From positions 1,294,563 through 1,342,366 of the forward strand of contig CABFPE010000039.1 of the NCBI GenBank assembly GCA_900660155.1: a stretch of 47,804 bases of DNA, given 5' to 3'. The stretch comes from Hofstenia miamia (Eukaryota > Xenacoelomorpha > Acoela > Hofsteniidae). The notes below the pieces were generated by a model. It made no database searches. It was not told the DNA's origin and saw only the letters and a program-made list of their open reading frames with translations. This document shows positions 33,770 through 46,177 of the stretch, in pieces; the first letter of the stretch is position 1, and every line of letters starts with the position of its first letter. Made by a program: the position numbers and the translations under genes.

Positions 33770-34440
33770 TATACACATGATTGTATACACATAATGTTTA
33801 AAAAATACTAAATATGTACAACATTATATATACAAAGACTAAAAAAAAAGCTACTTTACAAATTATAAAAACAATAAGAAATAAATAAATAACAATACAC
33901 AACACACACATATATACATTAAGAACTTAAAAAATTGCGCCACGTATTATTCCTTATAGAGTATCCTAAATTGTATTGATTGGCTAATAGATTTTCTTTT
34001 AAGAGTTTTTTAAATGATGTTATTGTTTTTGCATTTCGAATGCTTGGTTCTAGTTTGTTCCACATTTTAATTGCTTTCGTTGTGAAGGCACCTTTCCACC
34101 ATTTATTTTTTACTCTGACGTTATTTATACACTTATTTGTTCGTGAGTTTACTTTTGTAAATTTTTTTATTACATTGTTTGATTGTATAATCTTAAACAT
34201 TCTAATTAAGCTGATATATTTGGTAACATATAAAGGCGATAATATTGATAAACGTTTTATCGTGTTACTTGTTTGATTTTTGTCAATTTTAAACATAGTG
34301 CAAATACACCAGTTAAATACTCTATTTAACTTTTGTTGATTTGCGATATCAATATCGTTTAGCAATTCACATGCATACATATACTGTGACAACACCAATG
34401 CATGAATAACTTCTTTATCCTGATTAATTTTCCTTATTTA
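33770..34440 (-). mobile_element. Non-LTR retrotransposon family B, 3' fragment
   Basis: The minus frame 33919-34398 (159 codons) encodes an RT C-terminal region (NRVFNWCICTMFKI, RLSILSPLYVTKYISLIRMF, WWKGAFTTKAIKMWNKL) that differs from families A and C but has the same architecture. Only the 3' end is present, followed by an AT-rich 3' UTR. Confidence 0.75.
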
Positions 34441-37400
34441 CTTTAGATATTGAATCGCAGCGGACATTCGTTAAAAATATACAAACATACATACAAATAC
34501 ATACAAAAGCAAAGTATACTATGCAATAAATCTAACAGGCTAGGGAGAAATTACTAGGAGATTTCAAGTACGGGTTGTTGAGTAATCATTGTTGTAGAAT
34601 TTGTATCCTAGCCATGATTGTCCTGAGATATACTGTTGCTTAAGATAAATTTTAATTTGTTTCTTAAAAGCTCTTAGTTTTTCAATATTCTTTATCTCTT
34701 TAGGTAATGAATTCCATGTTCTGATAGCGGTATTAATAAATGATTCTTTCAAGACTTTTTTTCTGTACTTAATGCAGGAAAAATGTTTTGATCTGGAGTT
34801 TTGTTTATGAATAAAACCAGGCATTGAAATCGTATTATAAGGTGGTAAGTTCTTGATGAGTTTAAAAAATGTCAACATAGTATTCAAAATGACAAGCTGT
34901 CTTGGAAAAAGGATTGATTTGGAAATGTAGTCTTTAGTTCTGGCGGAATTTTTCTTTGAGACATTAAGTGCCCATTTTAATTGCACATCAAGTTTCTTGA
35001 AAAAAGCATCTTTTATATCAGTGAATAATATATTTGCATAATTTAGATGACTCATTATAAATGCATGAAAAAATTGAATTATTGCACAAGCTGGTAATTG
35101 CATTACTATCATTGACATGTTTCTTATACCAATGGCTAATTTTCGAACTATTGCATTAATGTGAGATTCAAAATTTAGCTTAGAATCAAACATTACTCCT
35201 AGGTACTTTAAATTATCTACAGTCGGGATGCTAATATTATTGAGATTAAGGGTTAAGGCTGAAACATCGTGAGTATTTTTAGTGGGCTGCAAAATACAAA
35301 ATTCAGTTTTATCTTCATTTATAAGCAACCTGTGCATCCTGAAATACGTACATAATTTGTTACAATTTAATGCTATCGATTCAATTGCCATGTGCATGGA
35401 TTTATTATCGCTGAATATGCATGTATCATCGGCGTATTGAATTAAATTACAATCAGTTGTCATATGCATATCGTTTACGTATATACTGAAAAGAAGCGGA
35501 CCAAGAATTGTTCCTTGAGGAACACCATTATTAACAGGTAGCCAATTTGAAAAAATATCGCTAATCTTTACTCTCTGATATCTATGGTTCAAATAACTAG
35601 TTAACAAATTTCTGCTATTATAAGAAAATCCCATATGTGATAATTTTTCTATAAGTATGCTATGATTAATAGAATCGAAAGCTTTAGAAAGGTCTAAGCA
35701 AGCAATAGCAACGAATTTATTTGCATCAAATGAAGATCTCAAATTCTCTGTAGCTTGTAAAAGTGCATCAGAAGTTGAGAAATTTTTTCAAAATCCAAAT
35801 TGAGTATTTGACAAAAGATTATATTTATTTAGGTTTTCTGTTATTTGACCGTGCAATATTTTCTCGAATATTTTGCTTATTGGAGATGTTATCGAAATTG
35901 GCCTATAATTTTGCGCAAGTACAGGATCGTTTTTCTTAAAAATCGGAGTAACATGAACAGTTTTTAAATAATCCGGAAAGTAATTATTTCGTATGCATTC
36001 GTTAAATATATAATTTAAAGGAATAGCAATCGATGTGCAGTGACTTTAAGTGCCCATGAAGGAATGTTGGAAGGCCCACTTGATTTGTTGGATTTAGCTT
36101 ATGAATTGGTTTTAATGTTTCTAAACCTGTTGTAAAACGGAAAGAAAATTCGGATTGAAAAAATTATTATTTTCATACTTAACAGTTGGACCATTGTATT
36201 TTCCTAGATTAATAAAAGGTTTGTTTAATTCGTTAGAAATTTCATAGGTATCTGTGATGATTTTCCCAGTTTCATTTTTGATAGAATTAATACAATTTGT
36301 TTTAGATTTCTTACTATTACTGGATCATGAAAAAATTTTCCCTTTTACTTTTTATTTTGGAAAAAAACGGTATTCATTTCTAATGTATTCATTGAACGCC
36401 TTGCGATTTGCAATATTGGATAAATTTCTAGCTTTTTTATATGCAACAAAATTTCTATGAGTTTTGAAAGTTCTAAATATTCTATATGCGATATTTTTTT
36501 CACGAATCAATGTTTTGCAAAATTCATTTATCCATGGTTTACTATGCGCAGATGTGTGCGAAATGCTTTTATGATTTGATTTAATCATAATTTTCCTTTC
36601 TGGACAAAATTTATTTAGATAAAATTCAAAAATTTCTAAAAAATGTATCAACATTGTATTTGCATTTGGGGCAGTATACACAGGAAGCCAGTTTTCTGAA
36701 GAAATTGCCGATTTAAGATTGTTTATATTTTCAGTACTATTTTCACGGATTTTTATCCACTTTGTGACATTATTCTAAGACGATTCAGATTTAGAAAACT
36801 CAATACATGTAATGCAGTGGACAGAAAAAGGGCATTCAGATGAGTAAAAACTATATGATGCATTATTTGTTTCGGCAAGCACAACGTAATCAATTAGCGT
36901 GGTACTTGATGATGTGATTCTAGTCTGCAGTATTGCGTTAGCCAATTTTACATTGAAAGCATTTAATATTAGGTCAATTTTGCACTGTTCATTAGTGTTA
37001 AAGTAATTTAGGTTCCAGTCTCCAAGTAGCATTAAATCTTTATTTTCAGAACAAGCTAAAGATAATTCCTCTTCTAATTGCTGAATAAATAGATTAGCAA
37101 ATTTCTTGTTTGGACAGTAAGANGAATGTACGGTGACGGTGTGTCCTTTAATGAGGTGCTTTGAACGCAAGTGTCGATACATCGATGTTCCTATGATGAG
37201 AAAATCTGTGTCTTCTCTTAGCTTTTTTGGGTGGAATCTCGCTGTAATTTTGGAGTGATTCAGATCTTCAGGCGTTAGATTTTCTGGTGATGACGTTTGT
37301 GTTTGTGTGTTGCAGTTGTTTGGTGTGATTTGCGTTTGTTTATCAATGGTGATTGCATCTTCTTCAGCGTGGCATGTTTCAGAAAGTTTTGATAGAAGTG

Positions 37401-37578
37401 AATGAAATGTACAGAGTTCTTCTTTTGACAATGCGTTAAACGGTGCTAATAACTTCGTGCGCGATAATTGTGTTAACGAAGCATCTGCGGATGCTGCGGA
37501 GGTAATTGTTTTCAGCAAAGCGCGCTCATCAGACCCGACTGCTCGTAACGAAATCATTACGCGTTTTTTCAAATACAT
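34441..37578 (-). mobile_element. Non-LTR retrotransposon family C, left copy (EN-RT, one gap, frameshifted)
   Basis: The minus-strand order is: ORF1-like N-terminal segment (37578-37124), a single-N gap (37123), endonuclease C-terminal part (37120-36775) with LMLLGDWNLNY and TTLIDYVVL, an in-frame TAG, linker (36681-36352), a frameshifted finger region (about 36350-35745), then a 392-codon open RT frame (35742-34564). The RT has AFDSINHSIL, GVPQGTILGPLLFSIYVND and YADD at 35425-35436. The 3' tail at 34478-34510 is a TACA-rich short repeat. The clade looks like Jockey/CR1/L2. Several frame breaks make this copy inactive. Its 5' half lies in the left arm of the giant palindrome. Confidence 0.85.
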
Positions 37579-37639
37579 TGCTATTTTTCATTTTAAAAAA
37601 TTCCATATGTTTCTAATGATTAATATCTGCAATCATTGT

Positions 37640-38220
37640 TCCGTTTTCGCCAATGTTTCCTATCCATAAAAAATTCCATGCGTTTAATTCGTTTTTTTGC
37701 TAATACAAAACGGGAAAATATTCGCCATACTTAAACATTACAGGCGTATGAAATATAGACTTACATGATAAAGGCAATTTCGTTTTCCGTATAAATTATA
37801 CATGCAACATTATTATTAGGATTTATACATATACATGCTTTAATTAATACACTATTATGATATTAGTTTTACACAACGGTCTATTCTCTGCATTTCTTTT
37901 TGGTTTATACGGATTTTCGGGGGTGTACACGTTTGCTGACTGTTACATGTTTTGTCGAATTTGCACGTTTTTCAGTTTATTTGGTTTATGACTCTTGCTC
38001 ACAATCTTGTTGATATCTTTTCCAATGTATTGTGTAGTTGCCATAAAAATGAGAACGCGTTTTTCCACGCAATTCACAGAGTTGTTCTAGTTGATGTATT
38101 GCTACACACTCGATTCCCCTTCACTGGATATGATTTCCAATCATTAAATTAGTCATATCCATGTTGAGATCGCCTTTTAAACGTACAAATGCTTGTACAT
38201 AGTGTATTATTCACACTTAA
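37640..38220. repeat. CpG-containing module upstream of LINE C (left arm); mirror at about 45540-46120
   Basis: This stretch is directly upstream of the LINE C ORF and may be its 5' UTR. It is collinear, with substitutions and small gaps, with 43690-44900, the reverse complement of 38860-40260. Many CG sites here (GTACACGTTTGC, TTGCACG, TATACGG) are TG or CA in the relative (GTACACATTTGT, TTGCATG, TATACAG). Confidence 0.65.
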
Positions 38221-38859
38221 AAAATATAGGCGCATGATATTTTAAAGATAGATTACTAAGAAATTTGAGAAAATTGCAAACTAATATTTTGTAAGCGGAG
38301 GAGCTCTACAATATCAGCCATATGGCAAGTGTTAGGTCGAATATTGCTAAAAATACAAATATTAATATGTACTTGATTAAAGTACAAGAGTTAGAAATCA
38401 GAAATATTAAAACCTTTGATCCCCTGAATTTAATGTTTTTGCTTTCATCATTTGTACTAATTTAAAATATTTCACGTTTATATATATATATATATAGGGG
38501 TATATATAGGGGTATTGTGAGGTCAGTTGCAATCATCATGCGAGACTGTCATTTATGTTAACTTTTGTTTTTAAGTTTAGTAATGCCTAATAATTCTATG
38601 TAATTGTTTAATACAATTTTGTCATAAAAATTTCAGTTCACTTCTAGTCAGGTCGTTTATATATTTCTAATAAGTGATTTCAACGAACTGAAGTATTTAC
38701 AAATGCAAATCAAATTATACATCAACAAGGAACTACGTTTCAGTTTTTAAATTACCAGAAAATCTGATTTGAAAGAAGAGTATTTGGGGGCAATACCGAA
38801 CCGTCGAGAAAGCCTTCCAAAGAACGTTTTTATCTGCAATAGACATTTTTCTGTGTGAA

Positions 38860-40260
38860 TAATACACTAATTACAAATATTTATACATTTAGAATGGCAA
38901 ATGCATCAAGGGTTTACAAATTTAATGATTGGAGATGATATCTATCATTGGAAAAAATCATCATCAACTATGAATAATGAATGTGTCATCATATTCATGC
39001 TTTAAAGTTACAAAAGCAGAAAACCCATGTAATGTATTCACCCACACAAGAGCCATAAACCAAGAAATAAGCTGAAAAATGTGTGCAAAGTCACCAAAGC
39101 TGATCAAAAATCAGAAACCTCATGTAAAGCATACAGCAATGCAAGAGTCATAAACCAAATGAAACTGAAAATCATGCAAAGTCAACAAATCAGTGAAAGA
39201 CAAAGAACCATGTAAATGTATGCAGCCATACAAAGTCATAAACCAAATAAAGTGAAAAATGTGCAAAGTTGAGAAAAGATGTTACAGTCTACAAATGTGT
39301 ACAACCCAAAAAATCACATGCAAATCTGACAAAAGATGTAAGAGTCTAAAGTGTGTACAGTCATGAAAAATCTGTATACACCAAAAAGAAATGCAGAGAC
39401 AAGATTGCTGTGTAAAACTAACATATAATAATATTGTATATTGAAATGCATATATGTGTATAAATTATATTAATAACATTGCATGCATAATTTTTTAGGA
39501 TGTGAAATTGTGCCTTTATGTATAAATCACATTTTGATTTTAACATGTAAGTCTATATTTCATATGTTTGTAATGTTAACTCACTTTTATGCATAACCCC
39601 ATGTTTAATTTTTTGCCAATTACTAGTTTGCTTTTATCATGTATTACACCTGTAATGTCAGGTTTAATGAAAAATTTCTTGAAAAATGAAATGATGTATT
39701 TTGCATATAGTGTATACATTTTCAAAAGACAAAATAAATTACATTGATTGCAGGTGTTATTCATAAAACCATATGTAATTTTTTACAATGAAAATAGCAT
39801 GTTTTGATAAATAAAATGAAGTATTTTTGAGGTCTATGAAAATTGTGTTAAACATTGTGCATAGAATTGGCTAAGCAATCAAAATACATGGAAAATTTTT
39901 ATGGATAAACTTAGTCAGCAATGATAATGGTTGTGCATGTGGGTCTGCAAGATGATGTATTTTGAAAAATGATATGTAGTCTTGTACATGTATGTTCCCA
40001 AAAAACAAATTAAATGTTGTACATAGAACTGCCTAAAAAATCAAAATACATGAAAATTTTTATGGATAGGAAAATTATTAGTCAGCAATGCATCATTACA
40101 AATGCAATGTAACCCCAATTGGTCAGCTAATGTATACAAACAAATGTAAGCATGCAAATGAAATAACATGTGATATAGCAACAAACATGTAATGAAATCA
40201 GTCACTGTAGCAGACATGAGTTTATGAATCATTGTAAAATTGAGTCTCATAAATATTAAT
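38860..40260. repeat. CpG-free module with internal tandem repeats (left arm); mirror at about 43500-44900
   Basis: I see no CG dinucleotide from about 38940 to 40260, in a region rich in CATG, TGCA and TGTA. It contains about three units of a roughly 91-bp tandem repeat (39024, 39116, 39207; key motifs CATGTAA and CATAAACCAA) and a 162-bp direct repeat (starting 39855 and 40017; motif AATCAAAATACATG followed by TTTTTATGGATA). It has no coding capacity. It is an inverted, diverged relative of the 37640-38220 module. Confidence 0.65.
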
Positions 40261-41859
40261 GAGTCAGTCCGATAGATGGCGTTGCAAATTCCTCATCAAT
40301 ATTTGTGGATAAGCACTGAGGTTATTTTGTGACCTCTCCCCTGCCTTATATACTACTCCTTACTGTAATTGTGGATTGGCATTTTGCTCTTTTATTATCA
40401 ACAACACTCTGCTCTTTAACTGATTTCCTTTTTTTCTCAAAGTCAAATGAAGATATTGGAGTAGTAGCAATGCATTTGAAGGTGGGTTGTTCTATTGTGC
40501 TTTGGATCAGCTGCTTCCTTTTTTCTGATGACTGGCACAGGTAGTTATACAACTAAGTGGCTTATGAGATCTTAAGAAAAATGGAAAAAATATCAGAGTT
40601 CTTTCATCATTTTACATTTGGTTAACACAAAAACTGAGAACATTGACATTAAGACAACAGCAAGTTTGTGAACAATTGAAAATATTGCATGTGTGTATCA
40701 TCAAACATACTTAATGCCTGCAAATGTGACACATTTTATTATGGTTCATTTGCTGTCTGTAACATGTAAGCTAAAAGAAAAATATATAAATAATGAATGA
40801 AAGTCATAGTTGCAGTGAAACTAATAATTCTAAATGACACATTTAGAACACAACACACATTAATTTCAGGACGTAAATATCACACATGCGCAAAGTTACC
40901 AACCAATGCATATAGCCATAATATCCAAAATGACAACTAAATACTTTCTATGTTCAAATATTTTCAATATGCCCCCCACAGCATGTGAATAATCATTGAT
41001 ATTTGAAATACAAATTTCTGGCATTTATTTCTTAGATTTTTTCCAAAAAATTTTTTGAATGCATGCTACCAAAGACATTTTCGAAATACCAACAAATGAG
41101 GATCATTGTTAGAAAAAAGGATTTACAAGATGACTCCAGCTTTTCCTTTTTAAAAGCAATTCTAAGATTATGCACAACTTTTTCCCCTAATTATGTTTCA
41201 AAATTCTCCCCTCAATCTTAGCCTACTCCAAATTTTAAAATAAATCTATCACAAACCTAACCCAGACAGGCCCATTTGGCCAGCGCAGTCAATTTGCATC
41301 TCTGATTTAATGCTCATAATTTTTTATCTACAATCTACATTTCATAGTCATTTAATATTATTTTAAACCAAATTATTGCAAAATTTTACAACTTTTTACT
41401 ATAATTATTGCATGCTTTATAAAATTTTCTATTTTCATGTTCATAATTACAACATTAGCCAGTGGTTGGCCATAATGCTTTAGCCATATCTGGCCATTAC
41501 TCGTGTTTTTTGCATAGTCAGCACTTTTTACTACTACCATTAAAGTGAAATACTGCAATTTTCAATTGCAAATAATGTTGACAAGTCTACGGCAACAATA
41601 AAAGAAAGAATATCGATACTTTTTGAGGCAGATAGATGACGTTTGAAATATTTTAAGTAAATTATCACCATAGCATTCCTGCATGATCTTCATGAGGGTC
41701 AAAATGTCATATAATTGAAAGTACATGTTGAGGAGTAAGAGATTTAAATCTTAACAAGTCAATTCCTGTAGGACATGATTTCATAGTATAGTACTTTGGA
41801 CTAAATCTATAAAATTCCTGTTTTGCGAGAGAAATAATTTAATTACAATAATCTACAGC

Positions 41860-41861
<2 letters not shown>

Positions 41862-41898
<37 letters not shown>
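41862..41898. repeat. (TA)n tract at the exact centre of the giant inverted repeat
   Basis: About 17 TA units flanked by CAGCGACA on the left and TGTCGCTG on the right, so the tract and flanks form a perfect palindrome centred near 41879.5. There is no unique spacer between the arms. A (TA)n string is its own reverse complement, a known way for an assembly graph to fold back on itself. Confidence 0.9.
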
Positions 41899-41899
<1 letters not shown>

Positions 41900-43206
41900 G
41901 CTGTAGATTATTGTAATTAAATTATTTCTCTCGCAAAACAGGAATTTTATAGATTTAGTCCAAAGTACTATACTATGAAATCATGTCCTACAGGAATTGA
42001 CTTGTTAAGATTTAAATCTCTTACTCCTCAACATGTACTTTCAATTATATGACATTTTGACCCTCATGAAGATCATGCAGGAATGCTATGGTGATAATTT
42101 ACTTAAAATATTTCAAACGTCATCTATCTGCCTCAAAAAGTATCGATATTCTTTCTTTTATTGTTGCCGTAGACTTGTCAACATTATTTGCAATTGAAAA
42201 TTGCAGTATTTCACTTTAATGGTAGTAGTAAAAAGTGCTGACTATGCAAAAAACACGAGTAATGGCCAGATATGGCTAAAGCATTATGGCCAACCACTGG
42301 CTAATGTTGTAATTATGAACATGAAAATAGAAAATTTTATAAAGCATGCAATAATTATAGTAAAAAGTTGTAAAATTTTGCAATAATTTGGTTTAAAATA
42401 ATATTAAATGACTATGAAATGTAGATTGTAGATAAAAAATTATGAGCATTAAATCAGAGATGCAAATTGACTGCGCTGGCCAAATGGGCCTGTCTGGGTT
42501 AGGTTTGTGATAGATTTATTTTAAAATTTGGAGTAGGCTAAGATTGAGGGGAGAATTTTGAAACATAATGAGGGGAAAAAGTTGTGCATAATCTTAGAAT
42601 TGCTTTTAAAAAGGAAAAGCTGGAGTCATCTTGTAAATCCTTTTTTCTAACAATGATCCTCATTTGTTGGTATTTCGAAAATGTCTTTGGTAGCATGCAT
42701 TCAAAAAATTTTTTGGAAAAAATCTAAGAAATAAATGCCAGAAATTTGTATTTCAAATATCAATGATTATTCACATGCTGTGGGGGGCATATTGAAAATA
42801 TTTGAACATAGAAAGTATTTAGTTGTCATTTTGGATATTATGGCTATATGCATTGGTTGGTAACTTTGCGCATGTGTGATATTTACGTCCTGAAATTAAT
42901 GTGTGTTGTGTTCTAAATGTGTCATTTAGAATTATTAGTTTCACTGCAACTATGACTTTCATTCATTATTTATATATTTTTCTTTTAGCTTACATGTTAC
43001 AGACAGCAAATGAACCATAATAAAATGTGTCACATTTGCAGGCATTAAGTATGTTTGATGATACACACATGCAATATTTTCAATTGTTCACAAACTTGCT
43101 GTTGTCTTAATGTCAATGTTCTCAGTTTTTGTGTTAACCAAATGTAAAATGATGAAAGAACTCTGATATTTTTTCCGTTTTTCTTAAGATCTCATAAGCC
43201 ACTTAG

Positions 43207-43413
43207 TTGTATAACTACCTGTGCCAGTCATCAGAAAAAAGGAAGCAGCTGATCCAAAGCACAATAGAACAACCCACCTTCAAATGCATTGCTACTACTC
43301 CAATATCTTCATTTGACTTTGAGAAAAAAAGGAAATCAGTTAAAGAGCAGAGTGTTGTTGATAATAAAAGAGCAAAATGCCAATCCACAATTACAGTAAG
43401 GAGTAGTATATAA
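43207..43413 (+). other. Unassigned 68-codon frame in the right arm (mirror at 40346-40552, minus)
   Basis: A basic, Lys-rich frame with SSEKRKQLIQSTIEQP and FEKKRKSVKEQ. It is open in both arms and is not low-complexity. It faintly resembles nuclear-localisation-like tails of transposon proteins, but no domain can be named. There is no splice or promoter support. It may be a decayed coding piece of the repeat unit. Confidence 0.25.
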
Positions 43414-46177
43414 GGCAGGGGAGAGGTCACAAAATAACCTCAGTGCTTATCCACAAATATTGATGAGGAATTTGCAATGCCATCTATCGGACTGACTCAT
43501 TAATATTTATGAGACTCAATTTTACAATGATTCATAAACTCATGTCTGCTACAGTGACTGATTTCATTACATGTTTGTTGCTATATCACATGTTATTTCA
43601 TTTGCATGCTTACATTTGTTTGTATACATTAGCTGACCAATTGGGGTTACATTGCATTTGTAATGATGCATTGCTGACTAATAATTTTCCTATCCATAAA
43701 AATTTTCATGTATTTTGATTTTTTAGGCAGTTCTATGTACAACATTTAATTTGTTTTTTGGGAACATACATGTACAAGACTACATATCATTTTTCAAAAT
43801 ACATCATCTTGCAGACCCACATGCACAACCATTATCATTGCTGACTAAGTTTATCCATAAAAATTTTCCATGTATTTTGATTGCTTAGCCAATTCTATGC
43901 ACAATGTTTAACACAATTTTCATAGACCTCAAAAATACTTCATTTTATTTATCAAAACATGCTATTTTCATTGTAAAAAATTACATATGGTTTTATGAAT
44001 AACACCTGCAATCAATGTAATTTATTTTGTCTTTTGAAAATGTATACACTATATGCAAAATACATCATTTCATTTTTCAAGAAATTTTTCATTAAACCTG
44101 ACATTACAGGTGTAATACATGATAAAAGCAAACTAGTAATTGGCAAAAAATTAAACATGGGGTTATGCATAAAAGTGAGTTAACATTACAAACATATGAA
44201 ATATAGACTTACATGTTAAAATCAAAATGTGATTTATACATAAAGGCACAATTTCACATCCTAAAAAATTATGCATGCAATGTTATTAATATAATTTATA
44301 CACATATATGCATTTCAATATACAATATTATTATATGTTAGTTTTACACAGCAATCTTGTCTCTGCATTTCTTTTTGGTGTATACAGATTTTTCATGACT
44401 GTACACACTTTAGACTCTTACATCTTTTGTCAGATTTGCATGTGATTTTTTGGGTTGTACACATTTGTAGACTGTAACATCTTTTCTCAACTTTGCACAT
44501 TTTTCACTTTATTTGGTTTATGACTTTGTATGGCTGCATACATTTACATGGTTCTTTGTCTTTCACTGATTTGTTGACTTTGCATGATTTTCAGTTTCAT
44601 TTGGTTTATGACTCTTGCATTGCTGTATGCTTTACATGAGGTTTCTGATTTTTGATCAGCTTTGGTGACTTTGCACACATTTTTCAGCTTATTTCTTGGT
44701 TTATGGCTCTTGTGTGGGTGAATACATTACATGGGTTTTCTGCTTTTGTAACTTTAAAGCATGAATATGATGACACATTCATTATTCATAGTGGATGATG
44801 ATTTTTTCCAATGATAGATAACATTTCCAATCATTAAATTTGTAAACCCTTGTTGCATTTTCCATTCTAAATGTATAAATATTTGTATTTATGTGGATTT
44901 CCAGGCAAATGTCTATTGCAGATAAAAAACGTTCTTTGGAAGGCTTTCTCGACGGTTCGGTATTGCCCCCAAATACTCTTCTTTCAAATCAGATTTTCTG
45001 GTAATTTAAAAACTGAAACGTAGTTCCTTGTTGATGTATAATTTGATTTGCATTTGTAAATACTTCAGTTCGTTGAAATCACTTATTAGAAATATATAAA
45101 CGACCTGACTAGAAGTGAACTGAAATTTTTATGACAAAATTGTATTAAACAATTACATAGAATTATTAGGCATTACTAAACTTAAAAACAAAAGTTAACA
45201 TAAATGACAGTCTCGCATGATGATTGCAACTGACCTCACAATACCCCTATATATACCCCTATATATATATATATATAAACGTGAAATATTTTAAATTAGT
45301 ACAAATGATGAAAGCAAAAACATTAAATTCAGGGGATCAAAGGTTTTAATATTTCTGATTTCTAACTCTTGTACTTTAATCAAGTACATATTAATATTTG
45401 TATTTTTAGCAATATTCGACCTAACACTTGCCATATGGCTGATATTGTAGAGCTCCTCCGCTTACAAAATATTAGTTTGCAATTTTCTCAAATTTCTTAG
45501 TAATCTATCTTTAAAATATCATGCGCCTATATTTTTTAAGTGTGAATAATACACTATGTACAAGCATTTGTACGTTTAAAAGGCGATCTCAACATGGATA
45601 TGACTAATTTAATGATTGGAAATCATATCCAGTGAAGGGGAATCGAGTGTGTAGCAATACATCAACTAGAACAACTCTGTGAATTGCGTGGAAAAACGCG
45701 TTCTCATTTTTATGGCAACTACACAATACATTGGAAAAGATATCAACAAGATTGTGAGCAAGAGTCATAAACCAAATAAACTGAAAAACGTGCAAATTCG
45801 ACAAAACATGTAACAGTCAGCAAACGTGTACACCCCCGAAAATCCGTATAAACCAAAAAGAAATGCAGAGAATAGACCGTTGTGTAAAACTAATATCATA
45901 ATAGTGTATTAATTAAAGCATGTATATGTATAAATCCTAATAATAATGTTGCATGTATAATTTATACGGAAAACGAAATTGCCTTTATCATGTAAGTCTA
46001 TATTTCATACGCCTGTAATGTTTAAGTATGGCGAATATTTTCCCGTTTTGTATTAGCAAAAAAACGAATTAAACGCATGGAATTTTTTATGGATAGGAAA
46101 CATTGGCGAAAACGGAACAATGATTGCAGATATTAATCATTAGAAACATATGGAATTTTTTAAAATGAAAAATAGCA

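Larger units (their letters stand above)
35962..41879. repeat. Left arm of a giant inverted repeat
   Basis: Every stretch checked here recurs reverse-complemented in 41880-47804, with mirrored coordinates summing to about 83756-83766. Several encoded frames are identical in both arms (for example 41373-41558 with 42201-42386, and 39576-39764 with 43995-44183). From about 36370 inward the identity is near complete, with scattered substitutions and one replaced patch near 38845-38905. From 35962 to 36370 homology continues but with many differences. The arm holds the 5' half of LINE C, a CpG-containing module (about 37640-38220) and an inverted CpG-free relative (about 38860-40260). Confidence 0.92.

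Noticed and set aside
43395..43440. TATA-box-like sequence (GTAGTATATAAGGCAGGGG) pointing towards LINE C in the right arm, mirrored in the left.
   Set aside because: It is 2.7 kb from the ORF, lies within the CpG-free module, and TATA strings are frequent in this AT-rich sequence. There is no independent support for a promoter.
37952..45804. Identical short frames in both palindrome arms (for example 37952-38152/45604-45804, 40041-40250/43509-43718 and 41373-41558/42201-42386).
   Set aside because: Their identity follows from the inverted duplication, not from selection. They are hydrophobic or low-complexity translations of AT-rich repeat.
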